64,000 nucleotides of DNA from Pyxicephalus adspersus. Its lineage: Eukaryota > Chordata > Amphibia > Anura > Pyxicephalidae. The notes below the pieces were generated by a model that did not search any database, was not told the origin of the DNA, and was given only the letters and a program-made list of their open reading frames with translations. The stretch is taken from NCBI RefSeq assembly GCF_032062135.1, contig NC_092862.1:68879713-68943712 (forward strand). The letters are read 5' to 3'. Positions 10,311 through 23,960 of this stretch are shown here, one piece after another (positions within the stretch are counted from its first letter, which is position 1; each line of letters opens with the position of its first letter). The position numbers and the translations under genes are program-made.

Positions 10311-10640
10311 GAGACAGGATGTTAGGCAAGGTTCTCAAGCGAATGGTCAATCTTCTATGTCTGAAGGGACAAAGGCAGGAGACTAGGTAGTTCCCAAGTA
10401 AAGGTTTCAGAAAATTAGGATAGATATTCTACACCTGGTCATTTTCCCCAGTCTCCAGTGCCAGCTCCTTTCCAACATCTCTACAGGAGGGACAGGAGGT
10501 TGGGCAAGGTTCCCAAGGAATGGCTTGGTGAAACTAAGATTGATCTTCTATGTCTGGTCATTTCACTCCGGACCTCCAGTGCCAGCTCCTTTCCAACATC
10601 TCTGTCGTCTACGGTGTCTCATCTGCACCCTTCCAATTGT
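10311..10640 (+). repeat. Degenerate tandem repeats, three units
   Basis: A module GACAGGAKGTTRGGCAAGGTT, here described as GACAGG..GTT..GCAAGGTTC, then CCAAG, ATCTTCTATGTCTGG and TCATTT recurs near 10313, 10390 (partial) and 10490. A second module, CCAGTGCCAGCTCCTTTCC, occurs near 10456 and 10577. Unit lengths vary with indels. No coding function is evident. Confidence 0.7.
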
Positions 10641-10944
10641 GGGCACCTCTTTCTCTACCTGTGCAGTACCATCTGCTCACTCCCTCTTCTCACTACCAAG
10701 AACCAGACAATGAGAGAGAGATACAGGTTTTTTCTAATGTAACCACTGAAATTCGTTTGTCATTAGATATTTGTATTTCTATTTTATTTTGTTCCTTTTT
10801 GCAAAAATAGATTTCCCTTAAAAATCTGTTTGAGTATTGGGCATCTCTAGATTACAATGTGTTAGTGCAGTGCAACACTGCACACCTGATGGTAATTGTT
10901 ATACTCTAATACTCTTTTGGATTTGTGGAGCACTGAAGGACCAT

Positions 10945-10977
10945 TTATATATATATATATAAATATATATATAATAT
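10945..10977. repeat. (TA)n microsatellite, interrupted
   Basis: TA tract with AAA and AA interruptions, just upstream of the Tc1 fragment. Confidence 0.9.
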
Positions 10978-11009
10978 AACCCATTCAACATTCAACATTC
11001 TCACAACTA

Positions 11010-11400
11010 TCTGGTAATGCAAATATCTAAATAGCAAATCACATGGCAGCAATGCAATGCATTTAGGCATGTATACATCATCAAGTTGACCTGCTGAAGT
11101 TTAAACCCAACCAAAGTTTAGACCAAGCATCTGAATGGGGGAGAAAGGTAATTTAAGTGATTTGGTATTGCTGTTGGTGTCAGTCAAACAGATCTGAGTA
11201 TTTAAGAAACTGCTGATCTGCTGGGATTTTCAGGCTTAACCATCGCTAGGGTTTACAGAGAATTGTCCACAAAAGGGAAAATATCTAGTGAATGGCAGTT
11301 CTTGGGAAGAGGAATGGCCAGGCTGGTTTAAGCTGTAATTTGTACTTTGACAGGCCATATTTATTTAAAGTGATCCTGGCCCAAAATACTGTATATGTGA
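11010..11400 (+). pseudogene. Tc1-type transposase N-terminal fragment
   Basis: The ATG at 11135 opens MGEKGNLSDL, then frame changes give segments corresponding to GLSIS.TADLLGF and a SRVYRE-like motif from AGGGTTTACAGAGAATTGTC. I recognise this order as the N-terminal helix-turn-helix (paired-like DNA-binding) part of a Tc1/mariner transposase common in fish and frogs. The homology fades after GGAATGGCCAGGCTGGTTTA near 11330. The catalytic DDE domain is absent. A small deletion early in the frame and an in-frame stop within about 21 codons make it a dead fragment. No terminal inverted repeats are identified. Confidence 0.7.
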
Positions 11401-12590
11401 CTTTCAACTCATGGAACTATTTTTAGGTCTACTACATTTTATTAATCTGCATAAAAAAGCCAAAACATTATTACACAGTAGTAGTTTAGCCATTTATTAG
11501 TTGAATAACAGGATGCAAAACTGAATCCTAACTCAAGCAAAACTGAATACCCATATACAGCCTAGGCGGAAGGATCAGTTTGAAGATTAATTAATATCTT
11601 GCACCTTGGTACCTCTGCTACCTTGGAAATTTTTTAGGCATAGTCAGCTTCACTTTAACACTAAAAAAGGCTTCTAGCGATGCAATGACAGCATTGAAAT
11701 GCATCTCAGCCATTCCTAATGTATATTCAACTTTCCTTGCTGTCAGCAGTCAGTGTAGTACAACAGGTCTCTGCTAACACCTTTACTTCATTTGTCATGC
11801 TTCCCAAGTTTACATTGCTGACAGCTTTACGGTTTTAATTCATATAAATTTGCTGTGTTTAACAAAGAGTAATGTGTTTGGGTGATATGTTTTATGCTTG
11901 AGATGGAACTATAAAGCAGCAGAGACAAATTATTTTGCTTCTTACAGTATTGACAGAACCAGCTGTTGAAAAGTTTTGAATCAGCACTTGTTCTTGCTGG
12001 AAATCAGCCCATGTCTGAGATCTTTTTAAAAGCTTTAAATTAGATGTAGCAATATTATTTTATGACACTTTATTGTTCATTTAGTTTTAATCATAAACAT
12101 GTTAATCTTTTATATTGTAGAAATCTTACTGGGATAGTTTTTGAAAAAAATAGAAAATCCCTCAAAGCCTTGGGAAATGACTAGAAAAATACTAATCCTT
12201 TTGGTATGTGTAATAGCCAATAGTATTTTGTACATGTGTGCACTTTTTTTTATTCTAGTGTAGTGGTGTTTGGCCAATCAACATGAATTTGTGTAGGTTG
12301 ATTGCCGATTTGTCTAGCAACCTGATCACTGTCCTAAACCCCCTGATGGTCTGTGGTGCTAGCTCATTGATCTGACTAGCAAACTGGTGGTGGGATGTGG
12401 CAGCCATTAGTGCATTTAGTGAAAAGGTTTTTCAAAGAATAACTAAACCTTTGATAAAACTACTCATATAGTGAACTGTTGGCAACCTCCAGCTCTAGCT
12501 ATATTCCCATGTCTCCCATGGGGGCCACCAAGCTGCTTGCCAAAATCTACTAGACTGTCCATACATGTACACCCTCCAATGAAATGCAAA
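11401..12590. other. Unassigned AT-rich DNA
   Basis: I see no repeat boundaries or coding signal. Confidence 0.5.
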
Positions 12591-12596
12591 GTGTAT

Positions 12597-12620
12597 CCCC
12601 CCCCCCCAAAAAAAAAAAAA
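12597..12620. repeat. C-run followed by A-run
   Basis: About 11 C then 13 A. Low-complexity tract. Confidence 0.9.
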
Positions 12621-14930
12621 CTCTATCCAATCAGAAAATATAGAAAGAAAAGAATATAGAGAAAATGCATTAATATACATAGGGGTCATGCTGTTTACCA
12701 TATAAAATTATCTAATATTACTTGCCAATATTACTGGCAACAAAACTTTGTTCTTTTAATCAAATACAAATTTACGTTAAACAGCTAAAACATTAAAAAA
12801 TTGATGTTAAAAATGCATATACCATGCCTAAATGATTTCATTTTAGAGTAAAATGAATACAGGCTGCTAACTTTGACTCACTTTGAAAAGCTATTCATGT
12901 CATGTACAACAATGACTTTTACTCAGTAAGAGAGGGGCCATCCATCACATAAGTCTTTAATTATACACTGAAACAAAAGGTCTACAAATTGTCCCTATTC
13001 TTTTCTTGCAGTTCTCTGCTCTTAGTAAATGTATTCATCACCCTTCCTGCCCCCTTCTCCTTTTGTCACCTCCATTCCTTGATAGACATTCATACAATTG
13101 GTGGATTGCTAATAAGATCTGCATTCTCAGCTATTCAAAGTGAATAAAATTGGTAAACTGAAGATAACTAAATAGGCATTTACTGGTAAGAAATTGGCAC
13201 ATTATTTGCAATTTTTTTAATGTATCTCCTTTTGTCATTATTTAGGCCTATTAGATAAACAGATCATGTGGTTATTTGTTAAGAAACAATTTCTTATTTT
13301 TTTTTTTTGTTCTTTCATGCAGGATGTGTGTTAATTAACAATAGTAATGTGTGTGAGTGCCAACACATTAGGCAGCGCTTTACAAAACCCAAAGTCATAT
13401 TATTACCTTTCCTTTAAAGGGGTTCATAATCTAATGTCCCTATCATAGTCACATGCAGTTAACACAGTTAAAGGAAAATTTTTAGGGAAAAGTTGTAAAC
13501 CATTTTCTGCATGTGGTTGCATGCAGCCATGACAGATGATAGTTCCCAAAAGAGACAGGACCCCTTTGACCATGTAGTTGCTTTTTGAAGATTTCTCCCA
13601 TGACATTTTTCAGTTCGGTTTCTATGAATATTTATTTTTTAATCTATATGTATGTATATGTTGACTCAGTGTAGCACAGTAATACGTATTTGAACAGATA
13701 CAGTGGAATATCCAGTTTGTGCAATAAAAAAGAAAATAGGTAGAAGAATAATATATAGGAAAGTGTTTTTGCAAAGGTCTAACATAGTGAGATGTTATAA
13801 GTCTTCTAGTTAATTTATGGAGTTTAGGGATGTGGAGGAGCTGTAATGTTTCTGTGCAAGTGATGTGGAGACATGTTTAAGATTTAGGAAGTGAAAATGA
13901 GAAAGAAGAGAGATAAGTTTGTAATAGAAACAGCTATAAGAATAAATCTACAGGATCTCCAAGAATAAATAAGCTACAGAATAAATCTAGTATAGGCATA
14001 AGGACCCAAAACAAAAAAAATGTTTAGAGAAAACATTAGCCTGGCCATTAATATTCAGAAGCCTTGATGAGAACAACAGAATTTTGCGTGACTCTAATGT
14101 CTCCCCTATAATGTTTTCCCACACTATGGTGGAATTGATTCATACACAATGGCAGTTCCATTATCCTTTGTTCATAATACAGTGAATGTCATCTGCTTGT
14201 GATTTTCTTTCTTTCTTTTTTTGTTTTTTACCACAGCACTATCATTAGATAAGTAAATAGTAAACAACTAATTTACATAAATGATCTACAGCATTATAGT
14301 GAATGTCATTTTTGGGTCAGGAAGGGTTTCACTGTTATATTAAATTGGCAACTGCACTTACTTCACTGTCCTTTAAACCGATACACCTGAAAATCAGGGA
14401 AAAAATTGATAGATTTTTTTAAACTAATGTCATTGTAATAATTTTATTTTATAACTGTGCAATACATACAAGGCATGATGAAAGCTATGGTTAATGACTG
14501 CTACAATAAATGTACTGAAAAGTAAAATAAAATTAAATATATAGGCAGATATCCATAAGACTGACTAAGATGTTATAAGCATCTTAAATTAAGTAGCAAA
14601 GATAAAAGTGCTGAAGAAGTTATTTAATGACTGAGTCCTTTCACTTCATTTCAACTAAGACATATATTGCTAATTTGACATTACATATTTAACCTCATAA
14701 TTGTTCGAAAAGCCTGCTGGCATGGCAATTAAAGAATGAAAGCATCTACGCTTTTGGCATTATTATCTCATATAAAGTTGAAAGAGCAGTAAATCTGAAT
14801 TCTGAGAAAAGGCTTGTTTTGTCATAAAAGGAAACACTTTTAACTTTAAAACTACTAAACCTCATGCAGAAATAGAAAGTTACTTACACATGTACCCATG
14901 CACTTTACAGAATGAATACAAATACAGAAT
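12621..14930. other. Mostly unassigned DNA with a possible repeat fragment
   Basis: At about 13355-13450, CCAACACATTAGGCAGCGCTTTACAAAA-type sequence followed by TCATAATCTAATGTCCC resembles a decayed copy of a common vertebrate dispersed repeat distantly like the GGATTTATATAGCGCC family. The remainder shows nothing I can name. Confidence 0.4.
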
Positions 14931-15172
14931 TATGGAAAATTGTTGTCATACTTACCTGTAATTTTCCTTTCCTGTAAACTCCTCCTGACAGCATGTACAA
15001 ATGGGTAATCTCTGCCCCTTGCTTTCCACAGGACCACTTTACCAAAGCAAGAAAGTAACCTCCTATAGAGGTGTTCCGTAACAAGCTCGCAACAAAATAA
15101 GGGAGGGAAACAAGCTGTCAGGAGGAGTTTACAGGAAAGGAAAATTACAGGTGAGTATGACAATTTTCCATA
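14931..15172. mobile_element. Palindromic MITE with 59-62-bp arms
   Basis: The left arm (14931-14992) starts TATGGAAAATTGTTGTCATA and ends CTCCTCCTGACAGC. The right arm (15114-15172) is its reverse complement with a 3-bp indel and very few mismatches. A spacer of about 120 bp separates them. Each arm contains a splice-donor-like ACAGGTRAGTATG, on the minus strand at 14950-14959 and on the plus strand at 15147-15156. No transposase and no clear target duplication are visible. The family is not identified. Confidence 0.8.
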
Positions 15173-15741
15173 TTCCTGACACTCCTCCTGACAGCTTGTA
15201 CAAATGGGATGTAGCAAGCAATAACATAAAGGGAGGGAAGAAAACAACAAACAATGCCACGGAAACAAAGTTACTCTTTAGAAAGAGCCACTTGTCAAAT
15301 GGAAGCCCTAAGGTGGCTGAAGCGCCAACCTATAAAGCTAAATGAATGTTGTAAGACTTCCAACTGGTTATTTATAGATTACTTCTGTAGATACTTCTGT
15401 AAATGAAGTCTGTAAGGTTGCCCCTTCCCTAGTTGAATGTCTCTTGACTTCCTGCAACGGAATCATGTTCTCATGATGTAAGCATACCCCATGGTATAAA
15501 AACCCTGGAATGCAAACTCTGTCACAGATACTGCTGTGTTCCATAAAGGACGGCTGGAGAGGCTGACTAGAACATCTACAACTATCAAATCATTGTTTAT
15601 CTGAAGGTAAATGGAAAAAATCTTCCCCATTTTAATGAGAACCTTCAGGAAATGAGTGTCTCCATGCTGAGGAATCACTTCGCAGTTGGAGTGATACACA
15701 GGATACACCTTATCATGGTCACAGTAAGTCAAGAATTTCAT

Positions 15742-15911
15742 CTTCCAAGTTCATTTTTATTGAGCAGACCTAGACTGTAATGTACATTGTTGCAGTACTG
15801 TTTACCGTGTTTTTGTTCAACTGTTTGATACCTTCTACCTCTGCCGGATTAAGTACTGCAAATGTATGTTTTGTTGGTTGCTAATAAAAATAATTAAATT
15901 AAAAAAAAAAT
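15742..15911 (+). other. A-tailed sequence, possible retroposed 3' end
   Basis: GCTAATAAAAATAATTAAAT followed by a run of A looks like the 3' end of an L1-type or other retroposed sequence, with an AATAAA signal just before the tail. No reverse-transcriptase reading was found upstream. Minus-strand frames on both sides (15463-15741 and 15926-16129) are unassigned. Confidence 0.3.
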
Positions 15912-16169
15912 ACTTTTTTGTCTATTTAAAACAAAAAACCTGACTGTGACTTGATGGGAATAGACAATCTTTGTTCCATTTTGTCTGGTAATGAAAAGAT
16001 CTGACCTGCATAATTATAATAAAATATTAATATATCCTTTGCGGGCAGTCTCAACCCCTCTAAAACTCTTTGAGCCCACACCATCATTTGTGCCACTTTG
16101 TACGAAGGCAAAAGTGTTCTAGATTTCACTGTAATATTATCCTCAAATTTCTATTCCCTGCATTGACCC

Positions 16170-17912
<1,743 letters not shown>

Positions 17913-18157
17913 GGATGTGGTCAAGTCTCCAGTAAGCAGTCAGGAACGTTCAAGGTCAAGCACAAAGTGATCAAATAATACATTCAGGTAATGATGAAAT
18001 AAGCCATCAAAAATTAAACAAGGGTCAGATTAAGGCCAGGGCTAATAGTGGGCAAAATGTAAATCAGAGCACCGGACAATGATGATTTATGCACTAAAAG
18101 ATGTTTGTGTACTTTTTGGTTTTTATTATGTTGTGTATTTTACTGTAAAAAGCATTT

Positions 18158-18186
18158 AAAAGCAGATTACATTGTAATCTGCTTTT
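18158..18186. repeat. Perfect palindrome with 14-bp arms
   Basis: AAAAGCAGATTACA and TGTAATCTGCTTTT flank a single T. It lies upstream of the piggyBac reading frame and may belong to that element's 5' region. Confidence 0.9.
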
Positions 18187-18317
18187 TAATTTCCTGCCTG
18201 GCCACACCCCCCGAATGTCCCGACGATTCAGACATCAACTGGAAGAAGTGATGCAGAAGCGGCTGGCAATTGCTCGGGGTGCCGCTGGATGGCGGAGTGC
18301 AGGTAAAAGGGAATTTT

Positions 18318-18407
18318 TGGTTACCCCGAGTGTGACTTGGGCCTACCGCTATTTGCTGGTAAATTCCATCCCGTGTCACACAGGGGATTACTGCTAGGGG
18401 GGTTTAA
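18318..18407 (-). other. Candidate piggyBac terminus at TTAA
   Basis: On the minus strand TTAA (18404-18407) is followed by ACCCCCCTAGCAGTAATCCC and then TGTGTGACACGGGATGG. A C-rich start next to TTAA fits a piggyBac end 0.5 kb upstream of the transposase start. I found no matching inverted end beyond 16170, so this remains a candidate. Confidence 0.35.
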
Positions 18408-18924
18408 ACATCTTTGGAGCTGTGGAAAGAATGAAGGGTAGACAGGTGAACTGGAGGTGTTTGAAACATCTCAGGCAGGAAGAATGTCTGGTGGCATTCC
18501 CCAATTGGGACAGGCCTGTAAGCTTCTGCTAGATTTATTGAAAATATCCAATGAGCCAGACAAATAATTGACAAGGTCATCTGCAAGGTTATCATACAAA
18601 ACCTTGTAGTGTAAAATGGATTTAAATCGTTTAAGTCGAGAATTGACCTAAACCCATCAGAGATCATTTACTATGAAAAGTTTGAATAGAATCCTTGAAT
18701 AGAATTCTTGCTCTCCTATTGATAGCAGCACCACTGCTTGTCCCATTCCTTGCACATAAGATGGAAGCGCATTGCAATTCTATGAATCTCTTGGAACTGA
18801 TTTCTGAATGTACCAGGATCTCTGAGAGTCTGAAAAAAACTCTATCCTGTAACCTTGTTACCTGACTGAAATCACCCAGGGTGTCCGCATGCTTTTCCAA
18901 ATGTTGGAAACCTGGACAAACTTG

Positions 18925-19085
18925 TGATGGTCAGTGAGATAAATGCCTGGTTGCATTGCTGCCAGTGGGCAGAATGTCACGTTTACAAATAGCCAAAATA
19001 TTATCTGGTGTCAATGTTAACTGACCTGAGGGGCCCATATTGCACATTGCTAGTCAGTTGGATAAATGCCTGGTAGCATTGCCAA
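18925..19085. mobile_element. hAT-type repeat fragment (TAACTGACCTGAGGGG family)
   Basis: Two copies of a GATAAATGCCTGGTWGCATTGC module (described as ATAAATGCCTGG plus GCATTGC) lie near 18937 and 19060, about 122 bp apart. The intervening TAACTGACCTGAGGGGCCCA is shared with the fragment at 40785-40884. I recognise the latter as the interior and end of a common hAT-type repeat with AACCAGGGTT-like termini. Confidence 0.5.
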
Positions 19086-20112
19086 ATTGCATTAAGGAAG
19101 CCTTAGCACCTTTTGACACTGGCCTACATGGAGACATATCTTTGTTACACACCCTCTATTAGAGGCACCGTAGACTGAGCTGGAGAGAAGCATGCTTACT
19201 TCCTGGTATGCTTTCTTGGAGGGCTTTTATCCCACAACACAAAGAAACACTCTTTTTTAAGGTGGCGGCCATCTTCTAATTCTATCCCCTACCTGTGCCA
19301 CAGCTTTCATGCCTGTGAGGCCAGGTTAGGTGAGCCAACAACTAAAACAAGTAATATATCTTTCTTATATATGTACCTAACAAATAAAAAGTCCTGTCTG
19401 ACTTCATACCAGTCAGCATAGCAGCTGGAAAGAAGTAAAAACAGAAAAAGTTTTTGAAAATGGCGCCTGCTGTAAGCAGGACGGTGATGGTCACCTAACA
19501 AAGGCTGCTACCCCTGCTGGAGTAGTTTGAAGACTAACAGTGTTATGATAGCAATTGCACTCATTAACATGTAATGGTTAATAAATGTAAAAGTAACCAA
19601 GAAAAAAACATCCAAGGTGTTTACCACATATACCACAGGATGATAAACACGTATGTATAATTATAGAATCCTGGTAAAAAACACCATAACAGGCAGAACA
19701 CTAGTGCACTTGACCATATTGTATGAACAAAAACAACAAAATTCCACCAAATTACATGCAATGCCTATTATTGGAGGCTCAGAATGCACTTTCATGGAGC
19801 CATACAGCAGGTGGCCCCAGAGTTACAACAGAAAGCAAAGACATTCTTTCCTTCAAACTCATCTCTACTACTGGCACTGAGCTACTGTTGAGTCAGCAAA
19901 AGAAAATGGAAACAGGTAAGAAAAAACTACCTTGCTGCTCACCTACCCACAACAAAGGGCTATTTAAGCTCCATATCACCATACCCTTGGTACCAGGGTT
20001 CCCAAAACTTGATGGATTTACCATCCGCAATGGGACTTCCCCTTGGAGAGGCTGAACCGGGGGGGGGGGGGGGGCAGAGGTAGGGGAAACAAATGCTTGG
20101 TCCTGGAGCTTA
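19086..20112. other. Unassigned interior of the 5-kb interval
   Basis: No transposase motif recognised. Frames at 19653-20055 are short and without domains. A run of 16 G lies at 20059-20074. Confidence 0.45.
20059..20074. repeat. Poly-G tract (16)
   Basis: Uninterrupted run of about 16 G. It is a candidate for a G-quadruplex or a sequencing-length artefact. Confidence 0.9.
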
Positions 20113-20227
20113 CCCATTTTGTACATGCTGTCAGGAGGAGTGTCAGGAAATACAAATATTGCCCTGCAAAGTTTTAAAGTTTCCAGCAAGATAGCCCCTC
20201 ACCTCTTAGATTGTCCTCTCCCCTTTC

Positions 20228-20348
20228 TGTGTCATTTTTTGTATCTCTTTATAATTTGTAACCTGTATTTAATTTACAGCATAATATGTTGGCGCTTTAT
20301 AAATACAGTTTATTATTCTTACTACTAATAATAATAAAAATAATAGTA
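20228..20348 (-). repeat. (ATT)n-GGATTTATATAGCGCC dispersed repeat
   Basis: The reverse complement reads an ATTATTATT-rich head, then CTGTATTTATAAAGCGCC, AACATATTATGCTGTAAATT and TACAAATTATA. This is the same order as the copy at 49805-50016, but more diverged. Confidence 0.7.
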
Positions 20349-20609
20349 GCTTTCCATCTATTATTAAACCAGATTTCCAATTTAAGGTACTAATAGACAT
20401 GGTTGAGTGTAGGTTCCAATTGTAATGCACCACACTGCTAGGTTTCAAGAATTAGCTCAAAATTGTCCTCTTTTGAAATAGGAAAACTAATAAACTATAT
20501 GATTCAAATATTTTTCTGTAACAGAGTACCAGCTAAGGTTAGAAGATGGCCCAATAGTTCATGGTGAGATATTTAATGACAGATACGCTGATGTCTTCTA
20601 TTACAGCTT

Positions 20610-21185
20610 ACATTAAGGACTGGAAACATTGCAGGACAATTTATAAAGTGGACCATACCAGGACAGAATTGTAAGACTGAAGAACAAAACAACTGACGCC
20701 ATCAAAAATGAATCATGCAGCTACAAATATCAAACCAAAGGCGTATCACAAGGAAGAGTGAGTGGGAAAAATGTAATATTTGACACAATATTACCAAGCA
20801 GAAATGCCAAGCCAGGTTATGACTTACACCCTGAGAATGAAAAGAACGTACACTTTGTAGTGGAATTCACAAAATATAGCATAGCAAAAAAGGGCAGAGG
20901 AAGGGTATAAACAACAGAACTGTGAACTTTCCAGCAGAATTTGAAAAGTGGGTCAAACCAAGGAAAAGTCATAACTACAGGAATAAGAAAAGGAGCACAC
21001 CTTTCAAGAGGCATTTTACAAATAAGTTAAAATGGTGCAGAAGGCAAAGTCAAGACTCTAATTGACAAGAAAATGAACATACCTCTCAAAAGTTAGTCAA
21101 AAGTTTGATATACAAAAAAGAACTAATACTTTTTAGTGGAGTTTACAAAGTTTGTTATGTTAAGAAAGAACTGTAGAATTTGGGT
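20610..21185 (+). repeat. Decayed tandem array, about 50-80-bp period
   Basis: A module of the form ACTTTNNAGTGGAATTTACAAA followed by an AAGAAAAG-type purine-rich tail recurs. Examples are CTTTGTAGTGGAATTCAC (near 20852), CTTTCCAGCAGAATTTGAAA (20927), CTTTCAAGAGGCATTTTACA (21000), CTCTCAAAAGTTAGTCAAAA (21082) and TTTTTAGTGGAGTTTACAAA (21131), with an older copy near 20620. Divergence is high and the unit length drifts. Confidence 0.6.
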
Positions 21186-21526
21186 TCATTTTTAAAGCCA
21201 TCGGTTTTTGGAGAAAACTGCAGGTTGGATATTTCTAGTAATGCAAATTTATGTGCAGATTTACCTGGATTTTTTAAGAATAATATACTACATGACCCTT
21301 GAAATATAAACAGAAAGCATAGAGCTGTCTGCTCACATTTTTGTTTTTAAAGTTTAGTTCTGCTTTAAGGCATTCCCTAAACATAATATTTAACCATTTC
21401 ATCTCTTACATCTGTATTAAACTTTACAAATCACAACAACTTGCATGTTTATTTGGCAATAACTTTGTTATTACATAACATAACAAAATAAAACACATAC
21501 TGTTTGTTTTAGAATATTTTTGTCTT
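21186..21526. other. Unassigned AT-rich DNA
   Basis: Nothing recognised apart from AT-rich runs. Confidence 0.5.
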
Positions 21527-21956
21527 TTAGGCTAGGTACACACGTGCACAAATTGTTGTTAGAAAATGAACAACTAATGACAGATCAATGATTATTCATG
21601 ATCATTTTGAACGACTGTATAGTGCACGATTCTGTGCATACTGTAACAATACAATCACTCAAATATAATCCAACAATAATGTACACACACTAGATACGGT
21701 CGTTTGAACGATGCAGGAAGTGACATGTACAGGAGAAAGTATACTGCAGAACCATCCACGATCACTGAACGACCACACACAAAATAGATACCGAACGATT
21801 GTCGCCCAAACAGATCTGCCAGGAGAGTCGTTCGTTTCCAATGACATTGCTCTTTCATCGGCATCGTTGTGCACTTTTCTTTTAACGATTATCGAACGAT
21901 TGGTCGTTAATCGTTTGTTTCCACTTACAATTATTGTACATGTGTATGTAGCCTTA
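21527..21956. mobile_element. PIF/Harbinger-like MITE with TTA duplication
   Basis: A 424-bp element (21530-21953) is flanked on both sides by TTA. It starts GGCTAGGTACACACGTGCAC and ends with the reverse complement of GGCTACATACACATGTACAA. The interior is rich in inverted CGATTRWTCG-type motifs (for example CGAACGATTGGTCGTTAATC). A 3-bp TWA duplication and a GGC start fit PIF/Harbinger MITEs. There is no transposase inside. The frames on both strands are chance. Confidence 0.75.
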
Positions 21957-22807
21957 GTGGTAAAGTCTTACAGCTTTTTTTTTATCCATATACAAACATA
22001 AAAAAACTAAAAAACAATCTTTTTCCACTTTGATCTGTGTTTTTTTTTGTTAGCTTTGTTAGATGTTTGAGTTTGTTTCTACTACAAGGCATTGCAAAGG
22101 TGCTTTTCTAATGCAACTCAAAAAAAGATATGAAAAAAGAAAAAAATTAAGTTTGGTTAGAACAACAGAAATAAAACCAGAAAAACTGCAGTGCAATAAT
22201 AACTAAGAAGTGAAACATGGGACAATGGGTAATAAAAAAAGTTGTGGTTATCAATAAACAATGGTCAATAAATAAAACTTTTTTTTTTTTTTAGATGTGC
22301 GATATAGACATGCGCTAGATGTATTTTACTAACACCAAATAATATTTGTTTTTTCCGCTTTGTAAAGGTTTTTATTTCCATTATTTTATTACATATACAA
22401 TATTTAAGGAATTTTATTCATTATTGCAGTGCATGGGAAATCAAAGCCAGCTGTGCTATAATTATCATTTATTCTTATACTGACATGTGAGGTATTTTAT
22501 TTTGAAATAAAAAATATAAATAAAAAATAAATACTTTCCTAAAAGTCTGCATGTGAAATGCTTTGTTGGTTCCTTTCAAACCTCCCCACTGCCTATCTGA
22601 ATCAATTTGAACACAGTTTTCCTGTGATTAGTGTCATACAACATGAGTTACATTAAAAAAGTATATTTTCATTTTCACTCTTTTTCTCTGTCTTCTAACT
22701 AAAATTGTCTAAAATTTACTTTGGGGCTTCAAATTTACAAGGGAAAACTTCTTGAAGCAAAAGTGTTGCATTATATTAGGATATAAGTGGCATCAACTAA
22801 AGACGCT
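21957..22807. other. Unassigned AT-rich DNA
   Basis: Contains several T and A runs (for example 22279-22293) but no identified element. Confidence 0.5.
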
Positions 22808-23027
22808 GGACCTAATTTATTAGAGCTCTCCAAGACTGCAGAAGATACATTTTCATTGGTGAAGCTGGGTGATCCAGCAAACCTGGAATAGATTTCATAA
22901 AAGTCTTGTGCTGTTAGCAAATGTTTTCAATCCTGGATCAGATCGAATCCAGGTTTGCTGGATCACCCAGGTTCAGTGATGAAAGTGTATCTTTTCTAGT
23001 ATTGGAGAGCTTTAATAAATCAGGTCC
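22808..23027. mobile_element. Foldback MITE, GGTTTGCTGGATCACCCAG family, full copy
   Basis: A 220-bp near-palindrome. GGACCTAATTTATTAGAGCT at the left is answered by its complement at the right (AGAGCTTTAATAAATCAGGT). The internal halves carry GGTGATCCAGCAAACCTGG and its complement CCAGGTTTGCTGGATCACCC. A short asymmetric centre (AGCAAATGTTTTCAATCCTG) lies between. Partial or full copies occur at 48976, 55025 and 55905. Confidence 0.85.
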
Positions 23028-23735
23028 AATGTAGAAACTGACACCTTTTTAGTGGACCTCAAAATGTGATCATACTAAGACTTAAGGCTAACAGCTAAAT
23101 ACACAGCTGGAGTGGTAACTGTTGTATCTCCATTTGCATTTCTGTCCATCCAATTTTGAGGTTTACATGACCCTATAATACTGTACAGTCAGCATAGCAA
23201 ATCAATATTTCTTTAGTGCAGTTAAACAAAAAAGCAAGGTCTCCTTCCTGTCCCCAGCATGTGATTGGATGTTTACCAACAACAGAGTGATAAAGTTATC
23301 CTTTTGCTCTCTCTTTCAGAATGTTTCTTGCAAGTATATGCTAATGCAGGACATTTGATTGGCCCAAAATACTGCCCTCCTTGTCTCGGTTTAGGTGCTG
23401 TTTTATAGTGTGTTGCAAAAGGTCTATTCAAGTTAGATTCAGGTATTTAGGCTATTTGCATTAAATGATGAACTATTATAAACATTGTAGTATATTAAAT
23501 TTCTATAAGTCAAGTAAATACATGAATTTTTTATGTCTGCCTTTAAAGAATGAGTATGTTCTCGTTTTAGAATGCACATACATTTGCTAATCATTTTGCC
23601 AGCACAATACCTGTTTTAAAGTTGAATGATATCCTTTAGTGACAGTTCTCCCCAGGCATAAAGCCACCTGTGTAGGCTTCACGTACAACACAAATACCTT
23701 TTTTTGACATTTATGTTCAGATTGCAAAAATGGCC
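23028..23735. other. Unassigned DNA
   Basis: No element or gene recognised. Confidence 0.5.
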
Positions 23736-23960
23736 TACAGGATGACATTTCAGAAATTTTAAACAGTGACAAGAGCGCATTTCAGGATCTCTCTGAAGAT
23801 GTCTTTTCTGATGGAGAATTTCTGATCATGATACTACCAAGCAGTAGTAAACATGAAAAAAATGTTTAAATGTGACATTTGTAAAAAGTCTTTCCAGTCC
23901 ATATAGAAATGTGCCCATGGTAATCCAGGCATGATTGCCCTGACAAAAACAAAAAGCTTT
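23736..23960 (+). other. Possible zinc-finger-like coding remnant
   Basis: One plus-strand frame reads an acidic stretch (SEILNSDKSAFQDLSEDVFS) that ends in a stop near 23868. An overlapping frame then opens with MFKCDICKKSFQS before another stop. CxxC followed by KSF resembles the first half of a C2H2 finger, but no correctly spaced His pair follows. The match is short and could be chance. If real, it would be a pseudogene fragment. Confidence 0.2.
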
